A stretch of DNA of 44,438 nucleotides from Streptomyces sp. AC550_RSS872. GTDB lineage: Bacteria > Actinomycetota > Actinomycetes > Streptomycetales > Streptomycetaceae. The position numbers and the translations under genes are program-made. The notes beneath the pieces are model-generated. The model had not been told where the DNA came from and searched no databases. It saw only the letters and a program-made list of their open reading frames with translations. Shown piece after piece: positions 29,388 through 36,525 of the stretch (positions are counted from its first letter, which is position 1; each line of letters opens with the position of its first letter). The stretch lies in NCBI RefSeq assembly GCF_019049285.1, contig NZ_JAGMUL010000114.1, positions 159,522-203,959 on the forward strand, written 5' to 3'.

Positions 29388-31052
29388 TCAGGCGAGCAGG
29401 TCGATCGCGTCGATCGCCGTGCCCGCGCTGAGGTAGGAGGTCGTCCCCGAACCGCTCACCACGTTGATCTTCAGCACGTTGTACCGACTCGTGTCCGTCA
29501 GCCAGGCCGACGCCGGGACGCTGTAGGTGAAGGTGTGGTTGTTGCCCCGGTAGGACCCGTTCGTCAGGGAGCGGGTGTTCGGCTGGGTGGGCGCGGAAGG
29601 GATGGCCGAGGTCCAGTCGTTGACGGAGATCTGCGGGCGGCCGTTGGCGTAGGCCGTTGTCACGCCGATGCGCAGGGTGTGCGCGGCGGCGGCCTGGGCC
29701 GCGGTCAGCCTGAAGTAGACGATCAGGCCGCTGTTGACGTCCTTCCAGAGGTAGCAGGGGAAGGCCGAGGTCTCGCTGCCGCTGCCGATCACCACGTTCC
29801 CGGTCCAGGACGCGGCCCTGACGTCCGACGGATGCGCGTACGTCATCAGGTCGGCGTTCTTGAAGCCGCTGGGCGTGCCGTTCCAGTCGTTGATCCGCCA
29901 GATCGCGCTTGCGTTGGACGGGTCGTTCGACGACGGGATCGTGATCGTGTTCAGCGTCGTCGTCCCGCCCGCGGTGACCGTCACCGAGGACGTGTACACC
30001 GCCAGCTCGCCCTTGAAGACGGTCAGTGTGTACGTCCCCGGCAGCACACCCCCGATGGAGAAGTAGCCGTCCGACGCCCGAGCCGAACCCCAGTACTGCG
30101 CCGCCGCGTTGGCGAGTCCGACCGTGTACGCGTACGACGTGTTGCGGCCGGTGATGCCGACGCCCGCGACCCGGCCCCGGCCGCTCGCCGGCACGTACCC
30201 GGAGATGCCCAGCGAGTCCGCCCACGACGTGGTGAGCGTGCCCGGGAACAGCGATGAGGAGGGCGCCCCGCCGTCCGTGAGGGCGATGATGTACGGGCCC
30301 TGGAGGCCGAACCGCTGCGCCTCGGTCTGGTTCTGGCCGTAGTACAGGATCTCGTACAGGCCACCGCCGTCCGCGCTCTGGTGCCGCAGCAGCGAGCGGT
30401 AGAAGGGGCCGCCGGACGCCTTCTCGTGGTTGCTGCGCACGATCCACAGGCCGACGCCGCCGCTGGACCAGCCGACGTAGTTGTAGTCCATGACGCGCAG
30501 CTTCGAGTAGTGCTTCGAGCGCGTCTGGCCGTCGGACTTCCGGAACACGTCGGAGGCCTCGATGGTGGTGGGCGCGTACGTGTAGGAGTCCGGCTCGTCG
30601 TTGAGGAACAGACCCGGCCGGGTGCGCAGGATGAAGCGGGTCGCCGAGACCGACGTGTCGGCCTTGTTGGTCCACACGTAGATGTTGTTCTCGCCGCTGC
30701 GGGCCGCGTAGTAGTGCCGCAGCGTGCCGTACGCGACCGAGATCAGGATCGTCGAACCCGACTGTCTGACCGACACGGTGGAGGTGCCGAGGCCGGACTC
30801 GATGTGCGAGCTCATGCCGCCGTAGCCCTGGTACTCCGTGCCGCGGTAGACCAGCGAGCTCAGATCGCCGTTGGACTTGCGGACCTTGAAAACCAGGCCG
30901 GCGCCGGTGTCGACGACGTAGTTCGTGCCGTCGTCGCTCCAGCCGAAGGCCGCGGCGGCCGCGGTCCCGCTCAGCGCGGCCGTGCCTGCCGCGGCGGCGG
31001 TACCGAGCACGAAGGTGCGGCGTCGGACCGGTCTGTCGGTGGATCCGGACAT
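29388..31052 (-). CDS. Tat-exported rhamnogalacturonan lyase (PL4-like)
   Basis: The 554-aa product has a Tat signal (VRRRTFVLG, 9-17) and three domains in the PL4 order. These are an N-terminal beta-super-sandwich catalytic domain to about 330 (including NYVGWSSGGVGLWIVRSNHEKASGGPFYRSL), a small fibronectin-III-like domain (YFSIGGVLPGTYTLTVFKGELAVYTSSVTV) and a C-terminal jelly-roll domain beginning IWRINDWNGTPSGF. PL4 enzymes cleave the rhamnose-galacturonate backbone of rhamnogalacturonan I by beta-elimination. The start is ATG 31052 with GAAGGAGG upstream. It converges with the galactanase gene (7-bp gap) and is divergent from the acetylesterase, with shared operator-like palindromes between them. 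The open frame continuing to 34187 is antisense noise. Confidence 0.9.
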   Translation of the reverse strand: MSGSTDRPVRRRTFVLGTAAAAGTAALSGTAAAAAFGWSDDGTNYVVDTGAGLVFKVRKSNGDLSSLVYRGTEYQGYGGMSSHIESGLGTSTVSVRQSGSTILISVAYGTLRHYYAARSGENNIYVWTNKADTSVSATRFILRTRPGLFLNDEPDSYTYAPTTIEASDVFRKSDGQTRSKHYSKLRVMDYNYVGWSSGGVGLWIVRSNHEKASGGPFYRSLLRHQSADGGGLYEILYYGQNQTEAQRFGLQGPYIIALTDGGAPSSSLFPGTLTTSWADSLGISGYVPASGRGRVAGVGITGRNTSYAYTVGLANAAAQYWGSARASDGYFSIGGVLPGTYTLTVFKGELAVYTSSVTVTAGGTTTLNTITIPSSNDPSNASAIWRINDWNGTPSGFKNADLMTYAHPSDVRAASWTGNVVIGSGSETSAFPCYLWKDVNSGLIVYFRLTAAQAAAAHTLRIGVTTAYANGRPQISVNDWTSAIPSAPTQPNTRSLTNGSYRGNNHTFTYSVPASAWLTDTSRYNVLKINVVSGSGTTSYLSAGTAIDAIDLLA

Positions 31053-31133
31053 GGGGGTGCCTCCTTCGAGAAGTGTTCGATCCGGTGCGGGGGTCGTGGT
31101 GCGGGGTGAGAGCGAGGGTGACAGTTGAATCGA

Positions 31134-31143
31134 TTTCGCGAAA
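31134..31143. promoter_or_regulatory. TTTCGCGAAA palindrome
   Basis: This perfect 10-bp palindrome lies in the 207-bp divergent spacer between the lyase and acetylesterase genes. A second palindrome, GAAAGGGCTTTC, overlaps its right side. It is a candidate operator, probably for the lyase promoter. Confidence 0.45.
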
Positions 31144-31197
31144 GGGCTTTCACGGCGGAGAAGTTGGCAGTCCTGTGAAATCGGATCGAGGTCTAGA

Positions 31198-31205
31198 AAG
31201 CGCTT
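31198..31205. promoter_or_regulatory. LacI-type operator upstream of the acetylesterase
   Basis: AAGCGCTT recurs exactly as at 21580, here within AGAAAGCGCTTGTGG and 54 bp upstream of ATG 31260. Confidence 0.6.
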
Positions 31206-31259
31206 GTGGAAACGGGTACGGTCCAGCGCCAGACTTGTCGTGCGTGGAGGAACCGACGA

Positions 31260-32312
31260 ATGAGACGTTTCAACCTCGCCGTCCTGGCGGCGCTGACGCT
31301 GAGCACCGGCCTGGCGGCCGTACCGGCCCACGCGCACGGGCCGTACGAGGGCCGGCGCGCCCTCGGCCTCGAGAACTGCACCGCCGCCGCCTGCCACTTC
31401 GACGTCCCGCCCGGCACGTACGACGTGAAGGTCCTCCTCGGCGGCGAGGCCGCGTCCAGCACGAGCGTCACCGGCGAGACACGCCGCGCCCTGCTCCCCG
31501 AGACGCCCGCCCCGGCCGGTGAGCGCGTCTCCCGCAGCTTCACGGTGAACGTCCGCACCCCCGAGGGCGAGCCCACCGGCCCCGACGGCACCGCCGGGCT
31601 CGACCTCCGGCTGGGCGGCGCGGCCCCCGCGCTCGCCGACATCAAAGTCTCCCCCGCACGGCACGCCCGCCAGATCTTCCTCGTCGGCGACTCCACGGTC
31701 TGCGACCAGCCCGGCGCCCCGTACTCCGGCTGGGGCCAGCAACTCCCGCAGTACCTCCGCAAGGGCCTGTCCGTCGCCAACTACGCCGACTCCGGCGAGA
31801 GCACGGTCACCTATCTCGCCGACTCCCGCCTCTGGGCCACCGTCCAGCCGCGGATCCGCCCTGGCGACCCGGTCCTGATCCAGCTCGCCCACAACGACAA
31901 GACCACCGACGAGGCGACGTACCGGGCCAACCTGGAGGCCCTGGTGGCGGGCGTGCGCGAGAAGCGCGGCGAGCCGGTCCTTCTCACCCCGATCGTGCGC
32001 CGCTGGTTCAACGCCGACGGCACGCTCGACAACGGCACCGCCCTGCTGGTGAACGGCCTCGGCGTGGACCACCCGGCCGTCATCCGCTCGGTCTCCGCCG
32101 CCCGGGACGTCCCGTTGATCGACCTGACGGCGAAGACCAAGGCGCTGGTGGAGTCCCTGGGCGTCGAGGCCTCCAAGGCGCTGTACCTCTACAACGAGAA
32201 ACGCGACAACACCCACACCTCGGTGCGTGGCGCCACCGCGTACGCGGGCCTGGTCCGCGATGAACTCGTCGCCCGGCATCTGGTGCCGGAGGGCAAGGTG
32301 CGGGTGGGATGA
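31260..32312 (+). CDS. Secreted SGNH esterase (rhamnogalacturonan acetylesterase-type)
   Basis: This 350-aa secreted esterase has a Sec signal (cut after AHA, about 25), an N-terminal beta-sandwich (about 30-130, NFDVPPGTYDVKVLLGG-like) and an SGNH catalytic domain. Block I is LVGDSTV with Ser145, block III is AHND (211-213) and block V is DNTHTS (Asp316, His319). The GDSTV and HND variants are characteristic of rhamnogalacturonan acetylesterases such as Bacillus RhgT/YesT (CE12). It should remove acetyl groups from rhamnogalacturonan I so that the PL4 lyase can act. TGGAGG precedes ATG 31260. A LacI-type palindrome precedes it. Confidence 0.9.
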   Translation: MRRFNLAVLAALTLSTGLAAVPAHAHGPYEGRRALGLENCTAAACHFDVPPGTYDVKVLLGGEAASSTSVTGETRRALLPETPAPAGERVSRSFTVNVRTPEGEPTGPDGTAGLDLRLGGAAPALADIKVSPARHARQIFLVGDSTVCDQPGAPYSGWGQQLPQYLRKGLSVANYADSGESTVTYLADSRLWATVQPRIRPGDPVLIQLAHNDKTTDEATYRANLEALVAGVREKRGEPVLLTPIVRRWFNADGTLDNGTALLVNGLGVDHPAVIRSVSAARDVPLIDLTAKTKALVESLGVEASKALYLYNEKRDNTHTSVRGATAYAGLVRDELVARHLVPEGKVRVG

Positions 32313-32315
32313 ACT

Positions 32316-32351
32316 CCTGGGGCGTTCCGACCGGAACCGGGACGCCCCAGG
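32316..32351 (+). terminator. Hairpin after the acetylesterase gene
   Basis: CCTGGGGCG and CGCCCCAGG (9 bp, extendable past one mismatch) enclose a GC-rich loop, starting 4 nt past the stop. It may attenuate read-through into the DUF2264 gene 70 nt downstream. Confidence 0.45.
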
Positions 32352-32381
32352 TCTGTACCGAGCCGGCGAGAAAGAGAACCG

Positions 32382-34091
32382 ATGCACCTGCCTCCCGAAG
32401 ACCCCGCCCTGAGCCCGCGCACCGGCTACACCCGCGCCCACTGGGAGGCGGCCGCCGACTCGCTGCTCGCCGCCGTCGAGCCGTACGCCACCGAGGACCG
32501 CGCCCTCTACCACTTCCCCGGCGACCGCCAGAGCTGGTCGGGGCGGCTCTCCGACGGCCTGGAGGGCTACGCCCGTACGCTCCTGCTGGCGGCCTTCCGC
32601 CGGGACGAGACGGCGCTGGAGCGCTACGCGGACGGACTCGCGGCCGGCGTCTCGGGCGTCTGGCCGCGCATCGAGGACCGCAGCCAGCCGCTGGTCGAGG
32701 CCGCGTCGATCGCGCTCGCCCTGCGGCTGACCCGGCCGCTGCTGTGGGACCGGCTGGACGACGGGGTGCGGCAGCGGGCGGCGGCCTGGCTCGGGGACGG
32801 GCTGACCGCGGAGGCCTGGCCCTGCAACTGGGAGCTGTTCCCGGTGACGGTGGGCGGCTTCCTCCAGGAGATCGGGTACGAGGCCGAGGAGTCCCGCAAG
32901 GCGATCGACCGGGGGCTGGAGCGCATCGAGGAGTGGTACCTCGGCGGCGGCTGGTACACGGACGGCGACGGCCGGAAGTTCGACTACTACAACGGCTGGG
33001 CCATGCACCTCTACCCGGTGCTGCACGCCTGGCTGGCGCGGGACGAGCGGCTCCTCGACCTGTACGGCGGCCGGCTCACCCGGCACCTGGAGGACTACGC
33101 CCGCCTGTTCGGCGGCGACGGCGCCCCCATGCACCAGGGCCGCTCCCTGACCTACCGTTTCGCGACCACCGCGCCCCTGTGGCTCGGCGCCCTCACCGGC
33201 CGTACACCACTCGCCCCGGGCGAGACCCGGCGTCTGTCCTCCGGCGCACTGAAGTACTTCCTGGAGCGCGGCGCCGTGGACGAACACGGCCTGCTGAGCC
33301 TCGGCTGGCACGGCCCCGACGAGGCCGTACTGCAAGGCTATTCGGGTCCGGCGTCCCCGTACTGGGCGAGCAAGGGCTTCCTCGGCCTGCTCCTCCCGGC
33401 GGACCACGAGGTGTGGACGGCGGCGGAGGAACCCGCCCCCGTCGAGCGCACGGACGCGGTCACCGTCGTCGCCGCCCCCAACTGGCTCCTTCAGTCCACC
33501 AGCGCGGACGGCCTGGTCCGCCTCCACAACCACGGCAGCGAGGACGTCCGCTACGACCCGTACTACACGCGCCTCGCCTACTCGACGGTGACCGCGCCGG
33601 CACCGTCGTACGACAACAGCGTGATCGTCGGCGACGATCCGAGCCGTACGGACATCGTGCCGCTGGGCGCGGGCGACGGCTGGGCGGCCTCCCGGCACTC
33701 GGTCGGCGACGGGACGCGGGTGACGAGCGTGGTGCTCGCGCGGGGGGCCGTGGAGGTGCGGGCCCATCTGGTGACGGGTGCGGTGCCCGGGACGCCGGTC
33801 CGGATCACGGGGTGGGCCGCGCCGGACGGGGTCCGCGCGGAACTCCGCCCTGCCGCCCGGCTCGACGACGACCTCACCGGTGTCACCGAAGCCGGACCCA
33901 CCCTCTTCGCCGCCCTTGCCCGCCTCACGGCCGAACCGGAACCCGCGCCGCTGGACGAACTGGTGACCGTGCGCGTGGACGACGACGGCGGGATCCACGT
34001 CCGCTGGAACGACGGGCGTGCCGTGCGCGTGCGGTTGGCGGACGGCACGGGTGAGGGCGACGGCGTACGGGTCGAGACAGCCGGCGCCTGA
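32382..34091 (+). CDS. DUF2264-domain protein, candidate glycoside hydrolase
   Basis: The 569-aa protein has no signal peptide and should be cytoplasmic. Its N-terminal 370 residues match the DUF2264 pattern: YHFPGDRQSWSGRLSDGLEGYARTLLLAAF, WPRIEDRSQPLVEAASIALAL, CNWELFPVTVGGFLQEIG, YTDGDGRKFDYYNGWAMHLYPVLHAWLA and APMHQGRSLTYRFATTAPLWLGAL. This is an alpha/alpha-toroid with clustered Asp/Glu/Trp residues as in glycosidases. The remaining 200 residues form a beta-rich domain. I recall DUF2264-type proteins being linked to family GH154 beta-glucuronidases of arabinogalactan-degrading loci, which would fit the neighbours, but this is not verified. GAGAAAGAGAA lies before the ATG. Confidence 0.8.
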   Translation: MHLPPEDPALSPRTGYTRAHWEAAADSLLAAVEPYATEDRALYHFPGDRQSWSGRLSDGLEGYARTLLLAAFRRDETALERYADGLAAGVSGVWPRIEDRSQPLVEAASIALALRLTRPLLWDRLDDGVRQRAAAWLGDGLTAEAWPCNWELFPVTVGGFLQEIGYEAEESRKAIDRGLERIEEWYLGGGWYTDGDGRKFDYYNGWAMHLYPVLHAWLARDERLLDLYGGRLTRHLEDYARLFGGDGAPMHQGRSLTYRFATTAPLWLGALTGRTPLAPGETRRLSSGALKYFLERGAVDEHGLLSLGWHGPDEAVLQGYSGPASPYWASKGFLGLLLPADHEVWTAAEEPAPVERTDAVTVVAAPNWLLQSTSADGLVRLHNHGSEDVRYDPYYTRLAYSTVTAPAPSYDNSVIVGDDPSRTDIVPLGAGDGWAASRHSVGDGTRVTSVVLARGAVEVRAHLVTGAVPGTPVRITGWAAPDGVRAELRPAARLDDDLTGVTEAGPTLFAALARLTAEPEPAPLDELVTVRVDDDGGIHVRWNDGRAVRVRLADGTGEGDGVRVETAGA

Positions 34092-34186
34092 CCCCTGGGC
34101 GTGATGCCCGCCCGTCGGCAGCGCGCAGCCGTCGGGGCAGGTTGCTGAAGATTCAAGATTGCGGGTCCGGATCACTTCGGCCGGCA

Positions 34187-34214
34187 CCGAAACGACATAC
34201 GCCTACTGTTTCGG
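34187..34214. promoter_or_regulatory. CCGAAAC-N14-GTTTCGG inverted repeat
   Basis: This is a perfect 7-bp inverted repeat with a 14-bp AT-richer centre, in a spacer after the DUF2264 gene. It looks like an operator, but no promoter-proximal gene starts close by (the next ATG is at 34527). Confidence 0.35.
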
Positions 34215-34302
34215 CGTGACGGAACCGGACCCCTTCAACATCGCGAGGGCGGGGCGTACCCCCACACACCCGCGGTCGCGTACGGCGGGAAGGGAACGTG
34301 TC

Positions 34303-34386
34303 GGGGGTGTCCGCCCGCAGCGGCCGGCGTCCGACACCGCGCACCCCACAGCCCACCGAGCCGCGGGACCGAGGACGGACACCCCC
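34303..34386. repeat. 84-bp foldback with 11-bp inverted ends
   Basis: GGGGGTGTCCG (34303-34313) pairs with CGGACACCCCC (34376-34386). A further pair, GTGTCGG/CCGACAC (34298-34304, 34331-34337), overlaps it. The interior is non-coding. Confidence 0.45.
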
Positions 34387-34467
34387 CGGCGCGGCCCCGA
34401 CCCACAACGCACCCGCAGGCGCTGCGCGCACCCTCACCGAACCCGCGCAGGCCGCCGCAGGCATTCA

Positions 34468-34486
34468 GGGGCGCGGGGAACTGCGC
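34468..34486 (-). repeat. Streptomyces intergenic repeat, copy 3
   Basis: This is the exact 19-mer of 10138-10156 and 15254-15272 in inverse orientation, 41 bp upstream of ATG 34527. Confidence 0.8.
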
Positions 34487-34526
34487 AAATACGCCCGCCC
34501 CACCGAGCCCGCACAGGAACCCGGTC

Positions 34527-35285
34527 ATGACCACCACCTTCGCCGCACTTCACCACATGCACACCCCCCTCCTCCTCCCCAACGCCTGGGATCACGCCTC
34601 GGCGAGAGCCCTCGCCGACCAGGGTTTCCGGGCGATCGGCACGACGAGCCTCGGCGTCGCCGCGGCAGCAGGTCTGCCCGACGGGACGTCGGACACCCGC
34701 GACGAGACCCTCCGGCTGGCCCTCGCCCTCGGCTCCGGCCCGTACCTTCTCTCCGTCGACGCGGAGGACGGATACAGCGAAGACCCGGACGAGGTCGGGG
34801 AGTTCGCCCGGGAGCTGGCGGCCGTCGGCGCCGCCGGCATCAATCTGGAGGACCGTCTGGGCCCGGTCGCACTGCACGCCGCGAAGATCGAGGCCGTCAA
34901 GGCGGCAGCACCGGGCCTCTTCGTCAACGCCCGCACCGACACGTACTGGCTCGGAGACGGAGAGGGGACGCTCGACCGGCTCGACGTCTACCAACAGGCC
35001 GGTGCCGACGGCGTGTTCGTGCCGGGAGTGACCGAACCCCGGGAGATCGGCGGGTTGGTGAAGCATCTCGACGTCCCCCTGAACATCCTCTATACCCCGA
35101 CCGGCCCAACCGTCCCCCACCTCGCCGACCTCGGTGTGCGCCGCGTCAGCCTCGGCTCGCTGCTCTACCGAAGGGCGCTGGGCGCGGCGCTGGAGGCGGT
35201 CGCGGAGATCCGGGCGGGCCGCAGTCCGCTGGGCAGCACCCCGTCGTACGCCGAGGTGGACGCGTTCAGTCGCCGTTCCTGTTAG
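34527..35285 (+). CDS. Isocitrate lyase/phosphoenolpyruvate mutase family protein
   Basis: This 252-aa cytoplasmic protein belongs to the ICL/PEP-mutase superfamily. The blocks LLLPNAWDHASARALADQGFRAIGTTSLGVAAAAG, LLSVDAEDGYSEDP (Mg-binding acidic cluster), AGINLEDRLG and LFVNARTDTYWLG follow one another as in the family, then GADGVFVPGVTEPREIGGLV. The catalytic KKCGH of isocitrate lyase is absent and the protein is half its size, so a carboxyphosphonoenolpyruvate/2,3-dimethylmalate-lyase-like C-C or P-C lyase is more likely. The substrate is unknown. AGGAAC precedes ATG 34527. Confidence 0.88.
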   Translation: MTTTFAALHHMHTPLLLPNAWDHASARALADQGFRAIGTTSLGVAAAAGLPDGTSDTRDETLRLALALGSGPYLLSVDAEDGYSEDPDEVGEFARELAAVGAAGINLEDRLGPVALHAAKIEAVKAAAPGLFVNARTDTYWLGDGEGTLDRLDVYQQAGADGVFVPGVTEPREIGGLVKHLDVPLNILYTPTGPTVPHLADLGVRRVSLGSLLYRRALGAALEAVAEIRAGRSPLGSTPSYAEVDAFSRRSC

Positions 35286-35347
35286 CGTTGACTGTTTCCC
35301 GGGTATCAGACCCTTTGGACTCATCACCGGCGAGGGACCGAGGAACC

Positions 35348-35773
35348 ATGACCATGGACATCCCCGGCGACAGGCGACTGGCGGCCGCCGTCGTGATGGA
35401 CGACAAGCAGCGCGTGCTTCTGGTGCGCCGCAGCGAGAGAGAACGGTTCCTGCCAGGGGTGTGGGGTGTCCCCTGCGGGAAGCTGGAGCCGGGTGAGAGT
35501 CCCGAGGACGGCGCCCTGCGTGAGCTGAAGGAAGAGACCGGACTGCTGGGCGAGATCGTCCGCAAGGTCGGCGAGTCGTCCTTCGTCAGCGACTACCGGG
35601 GTCACGAGATCAAGAACTGGCAGGAGAACTTCCTGGTCCGGCCGTTGACCGCGGCGGTCACCCTTCCCGAGCCCGACCAGGACGCCGCCTGGCTCGCCCG
35701 GACCGAGCTGTCGACGGTCGACGTCGACGCGTACAACCTCGACATCGTCCGGCAGGCGTTCACCAGGCCCTGA
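35348..35773 (+). CDS. Nudix hydrolase
   Basis: This 141-aa single-domain Nudix protein hydrolyses a nucleoside diphosphate linked to another group. The Nudix box GKLEPGESPEDGALRELKEETG fits Gx5Ex7REUxEExGU exactly. The N-terminus AAVVMDDKQRVLLVRRSERERFLPGVWGVPCG is the usual strand-loop-strand. The substrate is not predictable. Two ATGs (35348 and 35354) follow GAGGAACC; the first is used here. The 3' end overlaps the convergent cupin-like gene by 14 bp. Confidence 0.93.
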   Translation: MTMDIPGDRRLAAAVVMDDKQRVLLVRRSERERFLPGVWGVPCGKLEPGESPEDGALRELKEETGLLGEIVRKVGESSFVSDYRGHEIKNWQENFLVRPLTAAVTLPEPDQDAAWLARTELSTVDVDAYNLDIVRQAFTRP

Positions 35774-36488
35774 GCCGCTCCGCCAGTTCCCGAAGCGCGT
35801 TCAGATAGTCCGGCACCGCCAGCGGCACCTTCGCCACCGCGCCCGGATGCGGGCCCGCCGCCGTGAACACATCGGTGTGATGCCGCCGTTCGGCGCCCGT
35901 CTCCAGGAACAGCGTCACCGTCGGCTCGTCCGTGTCGCACCAGGCCCGGTGCAGGGTGTGCGCGGGCAGCGCGTACGAACTGCCCGCCGCGTACTGCCCC
36001 AGGTGCGTCAGCCGCAGCCGCGCCGGACCGGCCGGCTTCAGCGTCCAGTCCGCCGACCGCTCCGCGAGCGACTCCTCGTAGCGGGCCGCCGAGAGATCAC
36101 CGACCCGTTCGTCGACCTCGTACAACTCCATGGCCAGCCGCCCCCGCACCACGTAGGACGCCAGCGGGGAACGGTGGTTGTGGATGTCCTCCTTGCCGAT
36201 CGTGCCCGCGCCCGGATGCCACACATGGGCGCGCAGCATCCGGCGCGGTCCGCCGTCGATCAGCAGCAGCTTGTCGAAGCCGAGGACATGGCGGTACGAC
36301 AGCCCTGCGCAGCCCTCCGGGTCGCCCTCGCCGGAGGCCAGGTCGTCGATCAGCTCCAACAGGCGGTCGGGAGCGCCGAGTTCGGCGACGACACGGCGTG
36401 CCGCGGCCGCGAGTCCATGCTCGGGCAGTTCACCGTCCAGCGCCCCGGCCAGCAGCCGTCGCGCCGCCAGGACGTGCCGACCGCCCAT
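35760..36488 (-). CDS. Cupin-like metal-binding protein
   Basis: The 242-aa cytoplasmic protein starts at ATG 36488 with GGAGGA 7 nt upstream. A central beta-barrel is suggested by LRAHVWHPGAGTIGKEDIHNHRSPLASYVVRGRLAMELYEV, whose H103-N-H105 and acidic residue fit a cupin metal site. The second motif is AGSSYALPAHTLHRAWCDTDEPTVTLFLETG, with His177 and His180. The layout recalls cysteine-dioxygenase or 3-hydroxyanthranilate-type cupins, but no assignment is possible. It follows the toroid-like membrane protein gene by 37 bp on the same strand and is probably co-transcribed with it, so the two may act together. Confidence 0.72.
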   Translation of the reverse strand: MGGRHVLAARRLLAGALDGELPEHGLAAAARRVVAELGAPDRLLELIDDLASGEGDPEGCAGLSYRHVLGFDKLLLIDGGPRRMLRAHVWHPGAGTIGKEDIHNHRSPLASYVVRGRLAMELYEVDERVGDLSAARYEESLAERSADWTLKPAGPARLRLTHLGQYAAGSSYALPAHTLHRAWCDTDEPTVTLFLETGAERRHHTDVFTAAGPHPGAVAKVPLAVPDYLNALRELAERLRAW

Positions 36489-36525
36489 GCACTCATCCTC
36501 CAACGCCCGCTCGCCATAGCCGAGT

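Larger units (their letters stand above)
34092..34526. other. 435-bp non-coding spacer with nested inverted repeats
   Basis: No convincing gene lies here. It contains the CCGAAAC/GTTTCGG pair (34187-34214), a foldback at 34303-34386 and copy 3 of the Streptomyces intergenic repeat (34468-34486). It separates the polysaccharide locus from unrelated genes. Confidence 0.7.

Noticed and set aside
21518..34091. mmuM as part of the polysaccharide locus
   Set aside because: It has its own leaderless promoter and hairpin and a methionine-metabolism role; no operator-like site lies at its promoter.
31053..34187. Open minus-strand frame extending the PL4 lyase to 1599 aa
   Set aside because: The real start has a strong Shine-Dalgarno and a Tat signal at 31052. 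The rest is antisense to the acetylesterase and DUF2264 genes.
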